DNA of 64,000 bases, taken from positions 7,117,001 through 7,181,000 of the forward strand of contig NZ_CP118574.1 in the NCBI RefSeq assembly GCF_028898845.1, given 5' to 3'. Source of the DNA: Streptomyces sp. WZ-12. GTDB taxonomy: Bacteria; Actinomycetota; Actinomycetes; Streptomycetales; Streptomycetaceae. The translations under genes and the position numbers were made by a program. This document shows positions 31,506 through 39,836 of the stretch, in pieces. A model generated the notes under the pieces. The model saw only the letters and a program-made list of their open reading frames with translations, did no database searches and was not told the origin of the DNA. The stretch's first letter is position 1; each line of letters opens with the position of its first letter.

Positions 31506-32255
31506 ATGCCAACATCTCAGGTAACCCAGGCGCTGATCCTGGCTGGCGGCCAGGCGACCCGTATGCGGCCCTACACCGATGACGCCCCCAAGGCCATGGT
31601 CCCGGTGGCCGGGGCCCCCATCGTGGGCTACCAACTCGCGTGGCTGGCACGCCACGGCGTCAAGTCCGTCATCATCAGCGGCGGCTACAAGCACGAGATG
31701 ATCACGGACTACGCAGGAGACGGCTCCCGCTTCGGCGTAGAGATCAAGTACACCATCGAGGACGAGCCGCTGGGTCGAGGCGGCGGACTCAAGTACGCCG
31801 CCCACCGGTTGCGCGACTCCCAGGCCCCGTTCTTCGTCCTCAACGGGGACGTGATCACTACGTTTTCACTTCGCGACTTCGCGCAGTACCACAACGAGCA
31901 AGGCGGAGCCGTCACTGTCGCTCTCTCCCCGTACCGCTCCAACTGGGGAGTTGCCGAGCTTGAGGGCAACCACATCCAGGGCTTCGCCCAGTCCCCCCAG
32001 CTGCCCTACTGGATCAACGCTGGAATCTACGTCTTCAACCCTGACGTGGTCGCTCTCCTTCCAGACAAGGGCGACCACGAAGACAGCACCTTTCCGCAGC
32101 TCGCCGTGGACGGTCGCCTGATCGGCTACCGACTGTCTGGCTATTGGCGCGGAGTGGACACCGTGAAGGACGTCCTGGAGGCGTCCAAGGAAATCCGGAC
32201 AAGCGGGAGCGTCCTGCCCCGCGAGTTCCACACGACCAACCCCAACCTGATCTGA
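31506..32255 (+). CDS. Sugar-1-phosphate nucleotidyltransferase
   Basis: ATG 31506 (MPTSQVTQALILAGGQATRM) is chosen because GGAGGA is nine bases upstream; ATG 31497 is too close. The protein has the NTP-transferase signature AGGQATRMRPYTDDAPKAMV (conserved G-G, R and Lys), the metal-binding aspartate in LNGDVIT (about residue 108) and the sugar-binding region EDEPLGRGGGLKYA. It activates a sugar phosphate to an NDP-sugar; which sugar and nucleotide cannot be read. At 249 residues it is a core enzyme without acyltransferase repeats. It opens a five-gene cassette ending with an epimerase. Confidence 0.8.
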   Translation: MPTSQVTQALILAGGQATRMRPYTDDAPKAMVPVAGAPIVGYQLAWLARHGVKSVIISGGYKHEMITDYAGDGSRFGVEIKYTIEDEPLGRGGGLKYAAHRLRDSQAPFFVLNGDVITTFSLRDFAQYHNEQGGAVTVALSPYRSNWGVAELEGNHIQGFAQSPQLPYWINAGIYVFNPDVVALLPDKGDHEDSTFPQLAVDGRLIGYRLSGYWRGVDTVKDVLEASKEIRTSGSVLPREFHTTNPNLI

Positions 32256-32298
32256 ACCAGGGCCAGTACGGGCCCGATGAGTCAAAGGGGGCGCCGCC

Positions 32299-33171
32299 GT
32301 GATCAACGCGAACGAGGTCATAGGCAGCCATAACGTTCTCTTCATTACGTTCGACTCGCTGCGCTACGACGTGGCGCGGGCAATGGTCCACGCTGGCCGC
32401 ACACCAAACCTGGAGAGGGTATTACCCGAGGGGCTATGGGAAGAACGTCGCACGATGGGCAGCTTCACGCTCCCCGCGCACATGGCGTTCTTCTCGGGCT
32501 TCCTCCCAGTCGTCTCCGGACCCGCCCGCCCGGGGCGGCTGCTCGCCTGCTACGCGGTGCGGGGAACCACCATCCAGCAGCGCACGTACACCTTCGACGC
32601 TCCAGACATCGTCACGGGACTATCCGGACTCGGGTACCGCACCGTGTGCATAGGCGGAGTCGGCTTCTTCTCCAATCAGACGAAGCTCGGCTGTGTCCTG
32701 CCGAGCCTCTTCCAAGAAAGCCATTGGAGCCCAGAGACCGGAACGGACTGCCCTGAGTCCACGCGACACCAAGTCAACCGTGCGCTCAGGGTGTTCGATG
32801 AGCAGAAGGTGGGCAAGCGGCTCTTCCTGTTCGTCAACATCGCGGCCACCCACATACCCCACCATGTCTATCTACCGGGTGAATCGGTGGACTCGTGGGA
32901 GAGCCAATGTGCCGCACTCGCCTACGCCGACACTCAGCTTGGCCGGTTGTTCGACGCCGCGCGAAGCCTTGGCCCGTGGCTGGTACTGCTGTGCGCCGAC
33001 CACGGTGATGCATTCGGAGAAGACGGCTACTACGGCCACGGCATCGCACACCCAAGCGTCTGGACAGTTCCGTACGCGGAAGTAGTCATGCCTGCTGCCA
33101 CTCTTGCGCCGAAGGAAGCCAAAGCTTCTGGCCTTACGACGCCGTCGACGCCCTCGCGGGCGCATCCCTAA
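32299..33171 (+). CDS. Sulfatase-like (alkaline phosphatase superfamily) hydrolase
   Basis: GTG 32299. The fold is clear: LFITFDSLRYDV (metal Asp, about residue 15-26), GSFTLPAHMAFFSG (nucleophile region, about 53-66), FVNIAATHIPHHVYLPG and LLCADHGDAFGEDGYYGHG (metal Asp-His and active His). The position of the sulfatase Cys/Ser is Thr (FTLPAH), as in phosphotransferase or LTA-synthase-type members, so it is unlikely to be a formylglycine sulfatase. It resembles STM4013-type proteins. The C-terminus after VVMPAATLAPKEAK looks unnatural, and 33171-33361 is coding-like in other frames, so a frame error near 33110-33170 is possible. Confidence 0.7.
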   Translation: MINANEVIGSHNVLFITFDSLRYDVARAMVHAGRTPNLERVLPEGLWEERRTMGSFTLPAHMAFFSGFLPVVSGPARPGRLLACYAVRGTTIQQRTYTFDAPDIVTGLSGLGYRTVCIGGVGFFSNQTKLGCVLPSLFQESHWSPETGTDCPESTRHQVNRALRVFDEQKVGKRLFLFVNIAATHIPHHVYLPGESVDSWESQCAALAYADTQLGRLFDAARSLGPWLVLLCADHGDAFGEDGYYGHGIAHPSVWTVPYAEVVMPAATLAPKEAKASGLTTPSTPSRAHP

Positions 33172-33361
33172 GTTCCGCCGCCGAGCCAGATGCCTGGGCC
33201 AGATGCCCGTCATGGGGCTCAGGCTCGGGGGCGGCTCCGAAGCCCCCGCACGGCGCGGCCAGGCGCCTGCGCTCCAACTCATTCTCCCTGCGTGGGATGG
33301 CAACCGCACCGTGCCGGGGTCACCTTCCGACTTCAACCCAAGTAGAAGGAATCCAGAGATT

Positions 33362-33631
33362 ATGGCGACTCTGATCGTTCCCGCAGCGTTCACTACGTTG
33401 ACCGCCGGCAGGTCGGAGGTAGACCTCGCCGGCTCCACCATCCGAGACGTACTGAACCAACTCGTAGAAATCTACCCGGACTTGCGCCGGAGAATCTTCA
33501 TCGGCGACAGGCTGGCCAGCTGGATCAACGTGTACGTGGGTGACGACAACATCCGCCACCTCAACGGTCTGGACACCACGCTGGATGCAAGCGACACCGT
33601 GATGCTGCTCAACGCAGTAGCGGGTGGGTGA
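33362..33631 (+). CDS. MoaD/ThiS-family sulfur-carrier-like protein
   Basis: ATG 33362 follows AGAAGGA. The 89-residue protein has a beta-grasp pattern (STIRDVLNQLVEIYPDLRRR; INVYVGDDNIRHLNGLDTTL; SDTVMLLNAVAGG) and ends in Gly-Gly, the signature of ubiquitin-like sulfur carriers that are adenylated and thiocarboxylated. In a cluster with sugar-nucleotide genes this suggests sulfur or amine transfer to a sugar or small molecule. No E1-like or sulfurtransferase gene is in the window, so a host enzyme would have to charge it. Confidence 0.8.
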   Translation: MATLIVPAAFTTLTAGRSEVDLAGSTIRDVLNQLVEIYPDLRRRIFIGDRLASWINVYVGDDNIRHLNGLDTTLDASDTVMLLNAVAGG

Positions 33632-34506
33632 CTGTGTTAAACCACGACTTGATCGAGATCCCTGCCGGGGTGTTCGCCATGGGCTCCAGCGAGCCTGAAC
33701 TCGACGATATCGCGGCGTCCCAGCACTACCCCAGGGGCTGGTTCGAGGATGAGGCACCACAACACGCCGTAGCTGTAGGCGCGTTCCGCATCGACCGACA
33801 CCCGGTGACCAATCGCCAGTTCCAGGCGTTTACCCAGGCGACTGGTTACCGCACCGTCGCAGAGGAGCGAGGCGTCGGCCTCGTCTACGGGGAGAGGTTT
33901 TGGGAAGAGGTGCCCGGCGCGGATTGGCGGTCTCCGGCAGGTATCGCTGGACTCTGTGCCGTTCGAGACCGACCCGACCACCCAGTAGTGCAGGTCACGT
34001 GGCAGGACGCCCGTACCTACGCACAGTGGGCAGGGCTGCGCTTGCCGACCGAGGCGGAATGGGAGTACGCAGCAACAGGGCCAGACGGAACGATCTGGCC
34101 CTGGGGAAACGACTGGAGGCCCACGGCTGCGAACACCGCTGAGCGCACCAACGAGGGGCCAATCACGGACATGCAGAGCTGGACGACGTGGTGGTCGCGG
34201 TGCCGCTCAAGCACGGAACTCCCTGGCACCACACCGGTTGGCTCGCTTCCTACAAGCAACTCGGCATATGGAGTGGCAGATCTCGCCGGCCAGGTCATGG
34301 AGTGGACGGAGAGCCGCTATCAGCCGTACGACGCACACCGTTCCTACGGCCCCTTCTATGAGCGGGTGCAGCGCGCTGGTTATCGCGCTCTGAGAGGAGG
34401 GGGCTGGATGAACTACAGGTTCCAAACCAGGACTCGCGAACGCATGGCTGCCGACGAGCAGTACACGACGTTTGCGATTGGCTTCCGCTGCGCGGCGGAC
34501 GCCTGA
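33628..34506 (+). CDS. Formylglycine-generating-enzyme (SUMF1/EgtB-fold) protein
   Basis: GTG 33628 overlaps the ThiS-like stop (GTGA). The 292-residue protein spans one FGE-sulfatase domain: IPAGVFAMGSSEPE, DEAPQHAVAVGAFRIDRHPV, QVTWQDARTYAQWAGLRLPT, TEAEWEYAATGPDG, YGVADLAGQVMEWTES, RALRGGGWMN and FAIGFRCAAD. It could oxidise a cysteine like FGE or act as a C-S-forming oxygenase like EgtB. The paired copper-site cysteines of true FGE are not evident near the C-terminus, and the adjacent hydrolase lacks the FGly cysteine, so a non-classical role is likely. Confidence 0.75.
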   Translation: MTVLNHDLIEIPAGVFAMGSSEPELDDIAASQHYPRGWFEDEAPQHAVAVGAFRIDRHPVTNRQFQAFTQATGYRTVAEERGVGLVYGERFWEEVPGADWRSPAGIAGLCAVRDRPDHPVVQVTWQDARTYAQWAGLRLPTEAEWEYAATGPDGTIWPWGNDWRPTAANTAERTNEGPITDMQSWTTWWSRCRSSTELPGTTPVGSLPTSNSAYGVADLAGQVMEWTESRYQPYDAHRSYGPFYERVQRAGYRALRGGGWMNYRFQTRTRERMAADEQYTTFAIGFRCAADA

Positions 34507-34526
34507 CCACACAAGAGAGGAATACC

Positions 34527-35534
34527 GTGAAAATTTTGATCACCGGTGGCGCCGGATTCATCGGCAGCACCATCGCCTCCGCTTGTCTTGATGTCGGAAT
34601 CACCCCCGTCATCCTCGACAACCTCTCCACCGGACGCCGTGAGTTCACCAAGGACCGTGCCTTCTATGAGGGCGACGTCGCCGACGCCGGCCTGGTCGAC
34701 AAGGTCTTCAGCGACCACCCCGACATCTACGGCGTGATCCACTGCGCGTCGTTGATCGTGGTGCCTGAGTCGATGACCGACCCGTTGCGTTACTACCGCG
34801 AGAATGTGGCGAAGGGCATTCTGTTCTTCGAGCACCTGGCCCGCAACGACTGCCAGAGGCTCCTGTTCTCCTCCTCAGCCGCGATCTTCCAGGCCGACGG
34901 TGAGCGCCTTACCGTCGATGAGGACTCGCCGCTCGCCCCTGGAAGTCCGTACGCGCAGACGAAGGCGATGCTGGAGAAGGTCATCGCCGATGTGAGCGCT
35001 GCGGGCCAGCTGCGCAGCGTCTCGCTCCGCTATTTCAATCCGATTGGCGCCGACCCGCGACTCCGCACCGGTCTACAGGTCCTCAAGCCGACGCACGCCC
35101 TCGGCGCGATGATCGAGTGCCACCACAGCAACAGCACTTTCACCGTGACCGGCACGGACTTCCCGACGAAGGACGGTTCCGGCATCCGTGACTACGTCCA
35201 CGTCTGGGACATCGCCCAGGCACACATCGCGGCATTGCGGCAATTCGACTCTGTCCTTGAGACCGAGGCCGCAAACAGCAGCGTCATCATCCTCGGCAGC
35301 GGCAAGGGGACCACGGTCAAGGATCTCGTCCGAATCTTCGAGAAGGTGACTGGACAGCCCCTCACGCACGCCGAAGTGCCGCGTCGCCCCGGAGACCAGG
35401 CTGGGGCATACAGCGGGAGCAACAAGGCCGCCAAGCTCCTGGGTTGGCGGCCGATGCTGACTGTCGAGCAGGCCGTGCAGGACTCGCTAGCTTGGCACGC
35501 CAAACGCGCTGACATCCTTGGCCAGGTCGCATGA
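34527..35534 (+). CDS. NAD-dependent nucleotide-sugar epimerase (GalE-like)
   Basis: GTG 34527 (KILITGGAGFIGSTIASACL) shows the Rossmann GGxGFIG motif, VILDNLSTGRREF, GDVADAGL, the catalytic set Ser in FSSSAAIF (about 114-121) and YxxxK in SPYAQTKAML (about 140-149), and the GalE-type RYFNPIGADP. At 335 residues it is a full-length short-chain epimerase that inverts a 4-OH of an NDP-hexose. It follows the nucleotidyltransferase cassette and overlaps the start of the next small gene. Confidence 0.85.
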   Translation: MKILITGGAGFIGSTIASACLDVGITPVILDNLSTGRREFTKDRAFYEGDVADAGLVDKVFSDHPDIYGVIHCASLIVVPESMTDPLRYYRENVAKGILFFEHLARNDCQRLLFSSSAAIFQADGERLTVDEDSPLAPGSPYAQTKAMLEKVIADVSAAGQLRSVSLRYFNPIGADPRLRTGLQVLKPTHALGAMIECHHSNSTFTVTGTDFPTKDGSGIRDYVHVWDIAQAHIAALRQFDSVLETEAANSSVIILGSGKGTTVKDLVRIFEKVTGQPLTHAEVPRRPGDQAGAYSGSNKAAKLLGWRPMLTVEQAVQDSLAWHAKRADILGQVA

Positions 35535-35710
35535 GCAAAGACGACTTAGAGCACGGAATCACCGGATTCCCTGAGTGCGACACCAAAGCGCACCAGGAGG
35601 CCCTGAAAGTACGCGAGAACCAGCAGCGCGACAAACGTGTCCTCGTCGCCTGCCTGATCCTGTTTGGGCTGTGGGGCGCTGCAATGATGCTCCTGTCTCA
35701 CGCCAACTGA
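35531..35710 (+). CDS. Small tail-anchored membrane protein, 59 aa
   Basis: ATG 35531 overlaps the epimerase stop (ATGA). The product has a charged N-terminal 38 residues (MSKDDLEHGITGFPECDTKA; ENQQRDKR) and one C-terminal hydrophobic helix (VLVACLILFGLWGAAMMLL). It could anchor the cassette enzymes or their product at the membrane. It is the last gene of the cassette, before a strong terminator. Confidence 0.6.
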   Translation: MSKDDLEHGITGFPECDTKAHQEALKVRENQQRDKRVLVACLILFGLWGAAMMLLSHAN

Positions 35711-35747
35711 CCCCGATTACTGGGGTAAGAAGCAAACGCAACAAGTA

Positions 35748-35795
35748 GCCTTGTTCGGCGAGCACAGCGAAGTACAAGTACTCGCCGAACAAGGC
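35748..35795 (+). terminator. Strong terminator ending the accessory cassette
   Basis: GCCTTGTTCGGCGAG (35748-35762) and CTCGCCGAACAAGGC (35781-35795) are perfect 15-bp complements around an 18-nt loop. Confidence 0.75.
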
Positions 35796-35865
35796 GCCCA
35801 GGCTTGACCCCGCGCCGTCACGGAATAAGCGCATCCGATGACGCAGCTCGGCTAACTCCTCTTAG

Positions 35866-35898
35866 AGATCCCTGCGAAGATTTTTTCCGCAGGGATCT
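35866..35898 (+). terminator. Hairpin before the neck operon
   Basis: AGATCCCTGCG (35866-35876) pairs with CGCAGGGATCT (35888-35898), with AAGATTTTTTC in the loop. It sits 26 bp upstream of the first neck gene and probably insulates it. Confidence 0.6.
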
Positions 35899-35923
35899 TC
35901 AATATTTACGCGAGGAGTGCACG

Positions 35924-36277
35924 ATGCCGCCCAGGAAGAAGGTTTCGCCCCGAGATCACTCGGCGATGGTCAATGCCGAGATCGTGGAGAACCGCGAAAT
36001 GGCCGAGAAGGAGGCTGCCAAGCGGGAGTTGGCAGAGGCTCAGCTCGCCGAAGAGGTGCGCAGTCAGGTCGTGGACCTGACGCAGCCGGAGGCCGTTGTG
36101 GAAACGCAGCCGGTCGAAGTGGGAGACCCCGTGCGTGAGATGATGGTCGTGGAGGATATCAAGGACGTCACCATCGGCTATCGGCAGACATTTGATTTCG
36201 AAGCCGGGCGCAAGTACCGCGTACCTGCACACGTTTACAAGCACCTTGCTGAGAAGAAGTACGTGTGGGGGGCCTAG
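35924..36277 (+). CDS. Hypothetical head-neck protein, 117 aa
   Basis: ATG 35924 follows CGAGGAGTGC. After a basic start (MPPRKKVSPRDHSAM) comes an Ala/Glu-rich helix (EMAEKEAAKRELAEAQLAEE) and a beta domain YRQTFDFEAGRKYRVPAHVY ending with a KYVWGA strand. This organisation matches small head or connector proteins found right after the capsid gene. The stop overlaps the next GTG by one base. Confidence 0.6.
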   Translation: MPPRKKVSPRDHSAMVNAEIVENREMAEKEAAKRELAEAQLAEEVRSQVVDLTQPEAVVETQPVEVGDPVREMMVVEDIKDVTIGYRQTFDFEAGRKYRVPAHVYKHLAEKKYVWGA

Positions 36278-36609
36278 TGTCTTCCCCCGAGAACACTTCG
36301 CCCATTGGGATCGGCCGTCACTACAAGCTGCGGGCGCCAGAAGGCATGGGCATCGGTTTCGGCAAGCTGGAACCCGGTGATCAGGTACAGGTCGAGGAGA
36401 TCGTCCCACAGGGGGCGATGAGGAACCCGATCCGGGACCAGGCATATGTCGGGTTCCTCTTTTTCGACGGCCGGATGCAGCCGGGAGAGCTGCTGGAGCG
36501 GCGTATCGCGTGCGCCGAATCGGTGTTTCGCCAGACCTTCGACCTGGTCGACGACAGCACCGCGACGGCCGGCCGGCCGTCAGATGGCCAGCACCAGGAC
36601 GCCGACTGA
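36277..36609 (+). CDS. Hypothetical structural protein, 110 aa
   Basis: GTG 36277 overlaps the upstream TAG. The product (VSSPENTSPIGIGRHYKLRA; VGFLFFDGRMQPGELLERR) is beta-rich and acidic at the C-terminus, like small neck/decoration proteins. Its TGA overlaps the next ATG (ATGA). Confidence 0.6.
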   Translation: MSSPENTSPIGIGRHYKLRAPEGMGIGFGKLEPGDQVQVEEIVPQGAMRNPIRDQAYVGFLFFDGRMQPGELLERRIACAESVFRQTFDLVDDSTATAGRPSDGQHQDAD

Positions 36610-37208
36610 TGAGCGCGTTGATCCCGAAGCAGGTAGCCGCTGACATCACCCGGCTCCTGGTGGCCGCACCCGAACCGGACAACGCCCTCGTCGCCGCATA
36701 CCTTCAGAGCCTGTGGGGTGAGGCGAAGGGCGACCGCCAGTTGATGTACCGGTTGCTGCCATCCGACTTCCTGGCTGCGGTGGCCACCGTCGTAAGTGCC
36801 GGGGGAGAGGCGGGATTTCGTAAGGACATCGAGCAGGTGAAGGAGTGTCCCAGGCGCCGGCGCCTTGCCCTGCTCTCGTCCGATCCAGGGTCGGGAGCGA
36901 CGCCGGACGCCATCGACGCGCGGGAGATCACCGCCGCCGGCTATCAGCGGCAGAACCTCCAACTCAAGGAGAGCAGAGACGACCAGGGCCGTCTCTTGTA
37001 CGTTAACAGCGAGATCCTGTTCGGCCCGCTGGTCCTTACCGGAGGCGATGGAGCGGGGACCGTGACCCACGTGGCAGCTGTCCTGGAGTCGTCCGACGCC
37101 GCTACTTCCCGGGTGTTGGCCGTATGGGAGTTGGCGGTCCCCTTCCAGGTGCATAGCGGCGAAACCGTCGCAGTCAAGACAGGCTCGGCGCAACTCGGAG
37201 TCGCCTGA
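36609..37208 (+). CDS. Virion protein with one copy of a repeated beta domain, 199 aa
   Basis: ATG 36609 in an ATGA overlap. The N-terminal helical region precedes AREITAAGYQRQNLQL and a domain IGFGP-like (NSEILFGPLVLTGGDGAGTV; VLAVWELAVPFQVHSGETVA). The same domain occurs twice in the next, larger gene, so these genes form a paralogous set. Domains of this type occur in phage minor tail/fibre or head-decoration proteins. Confidence 0.6.
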   Translation: MSALIPKQVAADITRLLVAAPEPDNALVAAYLQSLWGEAKGDRQLMYRLLPSDFLAAVATVVSAGGEAGFRKDIEQVKECPRRRRLALLSSDPGSGATPDAIDAREITAAGYQRQNLQLKESRDDQGRLLYVNSEILFGPLVLTGGDGAGTVTHVAAVLESSDAATSRVLAVWELAVPFQVHSGETVAVKTGSAQLGVA

Positions 37209-38416
37209 TGGCGCAGATGATCACCCCTGGTATACGAGACCTCTGGATGCAGGCATTGCTCCATCCCAAGGGCGATGTACAAGGCAGCCGTGTCCGGCAG
37301 TGGTACGAAACTGCCACCGCGGGCTTGCTGGCGTCGGCGGGTGGTGACGGCAGCGCCTGGCTGTCGAGCCTTAGCAGCCAGGTACTGGCTCAGCTCCACG
37401 ACCGCTTCGCGCTGGCGCCTGACGGATTGGATGCATTCCTGACCGACTCGCGCAGCAACACCTGCTGGGTCATGCTGCTCAACGGCTCGCCTCGTGATGT
37501 GTGGGCTACTGGAGAGGCATTAGCCCGTGAGCATGAGGTCATCGCGGAAGGTTGCACGCCCCAGTGTGTCGACTTCGCCGATGGTGTTCAGGCCGCCGCT
37601 GATGGATCGGTCACGATCACCAACAGCAACACATTGGTCTTCGGACCCTTCACTGGCGCCTCCGGCTCCGGAGGCGTCATCGCGCACCTTGCGGTGCTCC
37701 CTGATCCGCTACGCGGAGACACCATCCCTATCGCGTACGCCGAACTCGACACTGCCGTGGTTGCCTCCCAGGGAGGCACTTTAGTCATCCCTAAAGGCGG
37801 CCTCACTTTGCGCATCGGTGGCGCCGGGCCTGTCGTTCGCTCTGCCTACCAGGCGTTGCTCCAGGCGACGTTGAGTGTTGCTGGGGGCGCCGGCGCGCTT
37901 ACGCCGCTGATGCGGCACATGAGCGCGCACTTGAGTCAGTCTGGGGTCGACGCATTGCTGTACGCGGTGCACGACGACGTTCTGCACTGGCTCAGCGCAA
38001 CCCTCAGCGCGAACAGCCAGTCCATCACCGCGCTGTTGGCCGATCGTTCCCACAGCCCGCAGGACTTCGACTTCACACCAGACCTATGGGTACGGCTACT
38101 TGCCGATAACCCGGGCGTAGAACCCACGATGGACGACATCCTCGCTGCCGAGCTTCTCGCCCCCGGATACACGGCACAAACGGTTGCCCTGGCCGGCACC
38201 TCGTCCGGACACAGCCTGAGCAATCCCCAGCGCGTGGTCTTCGGGACCTTCTCCGATGTCGACGGCTCCAGGACCCCCGCCACCCACGTTGCCCTCACCT
38301 CAAACTCCGCCACGGGCCATGTCGTCGCCGTCTGGCCCCTCAACACCCCCGTCCGGGCCCGACAGTTCGAAGACCTCGTCCTGCCGGAAGGGACGTTGCA
38401 ACTGGAGGCCACCTGA
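37208..38416 (+). CDS. Virion protein with two more copies of the repeated domain, 402 aa
   Basis: The ATG overlaps the upstream TGA. Residues about 105-200 (VFGPFTGASGSGGVIAHLAV; IAYAELDTAVVASQGGTLVI) and 305-402 (RVVFGTFSDVDGSRTPATHV; VVAVWPLNTPVRARQFEDLV) repeat the domain of the preceding gene. Between them lies a helical stretch. Three copies over two adjacent genes suggest duplication; the role is probably head decoration or neck fibres. Confidence 0.6.
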   Translation: MAQMITPGIRDLWMQALLHPKGDVQGSRVRQWYETATAGLLASAGGDGSAWLSSLSSQVLAQLHDRFALAPDGLDAFLTDSRSNTCWVMLLNGSPRDVWATGEALAREHEVIAEGCTPQCVDFADGVQAAADGSVTITNSNTLVFGPFTGASGSGGVIAHLAVLPDPLRGDTIPIAYAELDTAVVASQGGTLVIPKGGLTLRIGGAGPVVRSAYQALLQATLSVAGGAGALTPLMRHMSAHLSQSGVDALLYAVHDDVLHWLSATLSANSQSITALLADRSHSPQDFDFTPDLWVRLLADNPGVEPTMDDILAAELLAPGYTAQTVALAGTSSGHSLSNPQRVVFGTFSDVDGSRTPATHVALTSNSATGHVVAVWPLNTPVRARQFEDLVLPEGTLQLEAT

Positions 38417-39234
38417 TGGCAGACCTCGTCAAAATCATCGGCCGTGTCCGTGCGCAGGTCGACGACTACGGCACGCCATACCGCGACGTCCTCACCGGAA
38501 CAGGCGACCTCGACGAATTCGACCTGTCCGAAGCCAATGTGACCGTCGACCGCGTCTCTCAGATCTCCGGTAGCACCATCCTTGATCTCAAGGCCGAGCA
38601 GGACTACGCCCTCGACCAGCGCCAAGGCCGCATCATCTTCCTTGGCAGCACAGGAGCACTTCCGCTCGGTACAACGGTCATCGTCGAAGGCCGGGCTCAA
38701 GGCATGTTCACGGACGAGGACCTGACACAGCACATCCGAGACGCTCAGCTCTGGCACTGCGGCAATCGTGTAATCACCACTCGGTACCGCTCGAAGGAAG
38801 GATTCATCCGCTACGCAGACGAGCCGTTGACGCTGGACAACCTGCCGGAAATCGAGGAACTGCCACTGGCCACCCTCGCTGCTGTCAACGCGTTGTGGCA
38901 GATCGCCACCTCCACCGCACCCGAACCCGACGTCCAGACAGCAGAGGGCACGCACATCAGCCGTGGCCAAGTCTACGAGCAGACCATGGACCAGATCACG
39001 GCGCTCACCAACCGTTACAAGGAGCTGTGCGAGCAGCTCAACGTCGGCATGTACCGGATCGAAGTCTCCACCTTGCGCCGCGTCTCCCCAACCACCAACC
39101 GCTTCATCCCCATCTTTACCCCCCGCGAGTTCGACGATGCGGCGTACCCGACCCGGCAGCTTCCGCAGATCGACCGCCATGCCGAAGACCCGTCCGGAAT
39201 CCCGTCACCGATCCTTCCGGGCCTGACCGGATGA
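38416..39234 (+). CDS. Head-tail connector/neck protein, 272 aa
   Basis: ATG 38416 overlaps the previous stop. The protein begins MADLVKIIGRVRAQVDDYG and has FDLSEANVTVDRVSQISGST, a beta domain, then helices (ISRGQVYEQTMDQITALTNR). Position between head genes and the tail-sheath gene, and the presence of an N-terminal adaptor-like region, fit a head-completion protein. The stop overlaps the next start. Confidence 0.6.
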   Translation: MADLVKIIGRVRAQVDDYGTPYRDVLTGTGDLDEFDLSEANVTVDRVSQISGSTILDLKAEQDYALDQRQGRIIFLGSTGALPLGTTVIVEGRAQGMFTDEDLTQHIRDAQLWHCGNRVITTRYRSKEGFIRYADEPLTLDNLPEIEELPLATLAAVNALWQIATSTAPEPDVQTAEGTHISRGQVYEQTMDQITALTNRYKELCEQLNVGMYRIEVSTLRRVSPTTNRFIPIFTPREFDDAAYPTRQLPQIDRHAEDPSGIPSPILPGLTG

Positions 39235-39770
39235 GCCGCGCCGACCGCAAGCGAGGGCTCTGGTCACGAGCACAGGCATCAGCCGCCATCGACCGGGGCC
39301 TGCGCGCGTGGGCTACGCGGACCGGCGATGTCCTGGCCTGGTACCGGTACAACCCTGGCGCCTCGCAGCTCGATGACGTCTACGACGAAGGCAGTGGCGA
39401 CGGCCGCTCCTACTGGGGACCGATCACCGTGCCTGTCCTGAACGCCTACCGCGACCAGGGCCCGGCCGATCGCACCGAGCAGGGCCTCTACCAGGTCGTC
39501 CCTCTTCAGATCACCGCGTCGCTGCGCCAGCTGGAGCGCGTCGGTATCACCGACCCAGTGCTCTACCACTACAAGTACCTGCGCGACTGGATCGGCTATG
39601 AGGGACGGCTGTACAGGATCGAGGAGATGCAGGTACTCGGTCGGCTGCGTCGCCGGGACACCGTCGTCGCGATGACGTGCTCGGAGATCAAGCAAGACGA
39701 ACTGAGCGCCGACCCTCTATTCGCTACCTACCGTGAATTCCACAGGCGACTCCTGAATGAGCCCAGGTAG
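39231..39770 (+). CDS. Neck/head-closure-like protein, 179 aa
   Basis: ATG 39231 overlaps the upstream TGA. A basic N-terminal helix (SRADRKRGLWSRAQASAAID) is followed by the beta-rich DVLAWYRYNPGASQLDDVYD and DWIGYEGRLYRIEEMQVLGR, the pattern of tail-terminator or head-closure proteins that wrap DNA at the neck. No catalytic motif. Confidence 0.6.
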   Translation: MSRADRKRGLWSRAQASAAIDRGLRAWATRTGDVLAWYRYNPGASQLDDVYDEGSGDGRSYWGPITVPVLNAYRDQGPADRTEQGLYQVVPLQITASLRQLERVGITDPVLYHYKYLRDWIGYEGRLYRIEEMQVLGRLRRRDTVVAMTCSEIKQDELSADPLFATYREFHRRLLNEPR

Positions 39771-39836
39771 TTAACTACCTACATTCAGCCGGTGTGACTC
39801 TTGATCTGCCAGCGATCATTGAGCAGAGGTCAAATC

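Noticed and set aside
33104..33361. In-frame N-terminal extension of the ThiS-like protein
   Set aside because: The extension is Arg/Pro-rich without a ribosome site; ATG 33362 with AGAAGGA gives the normal family length.
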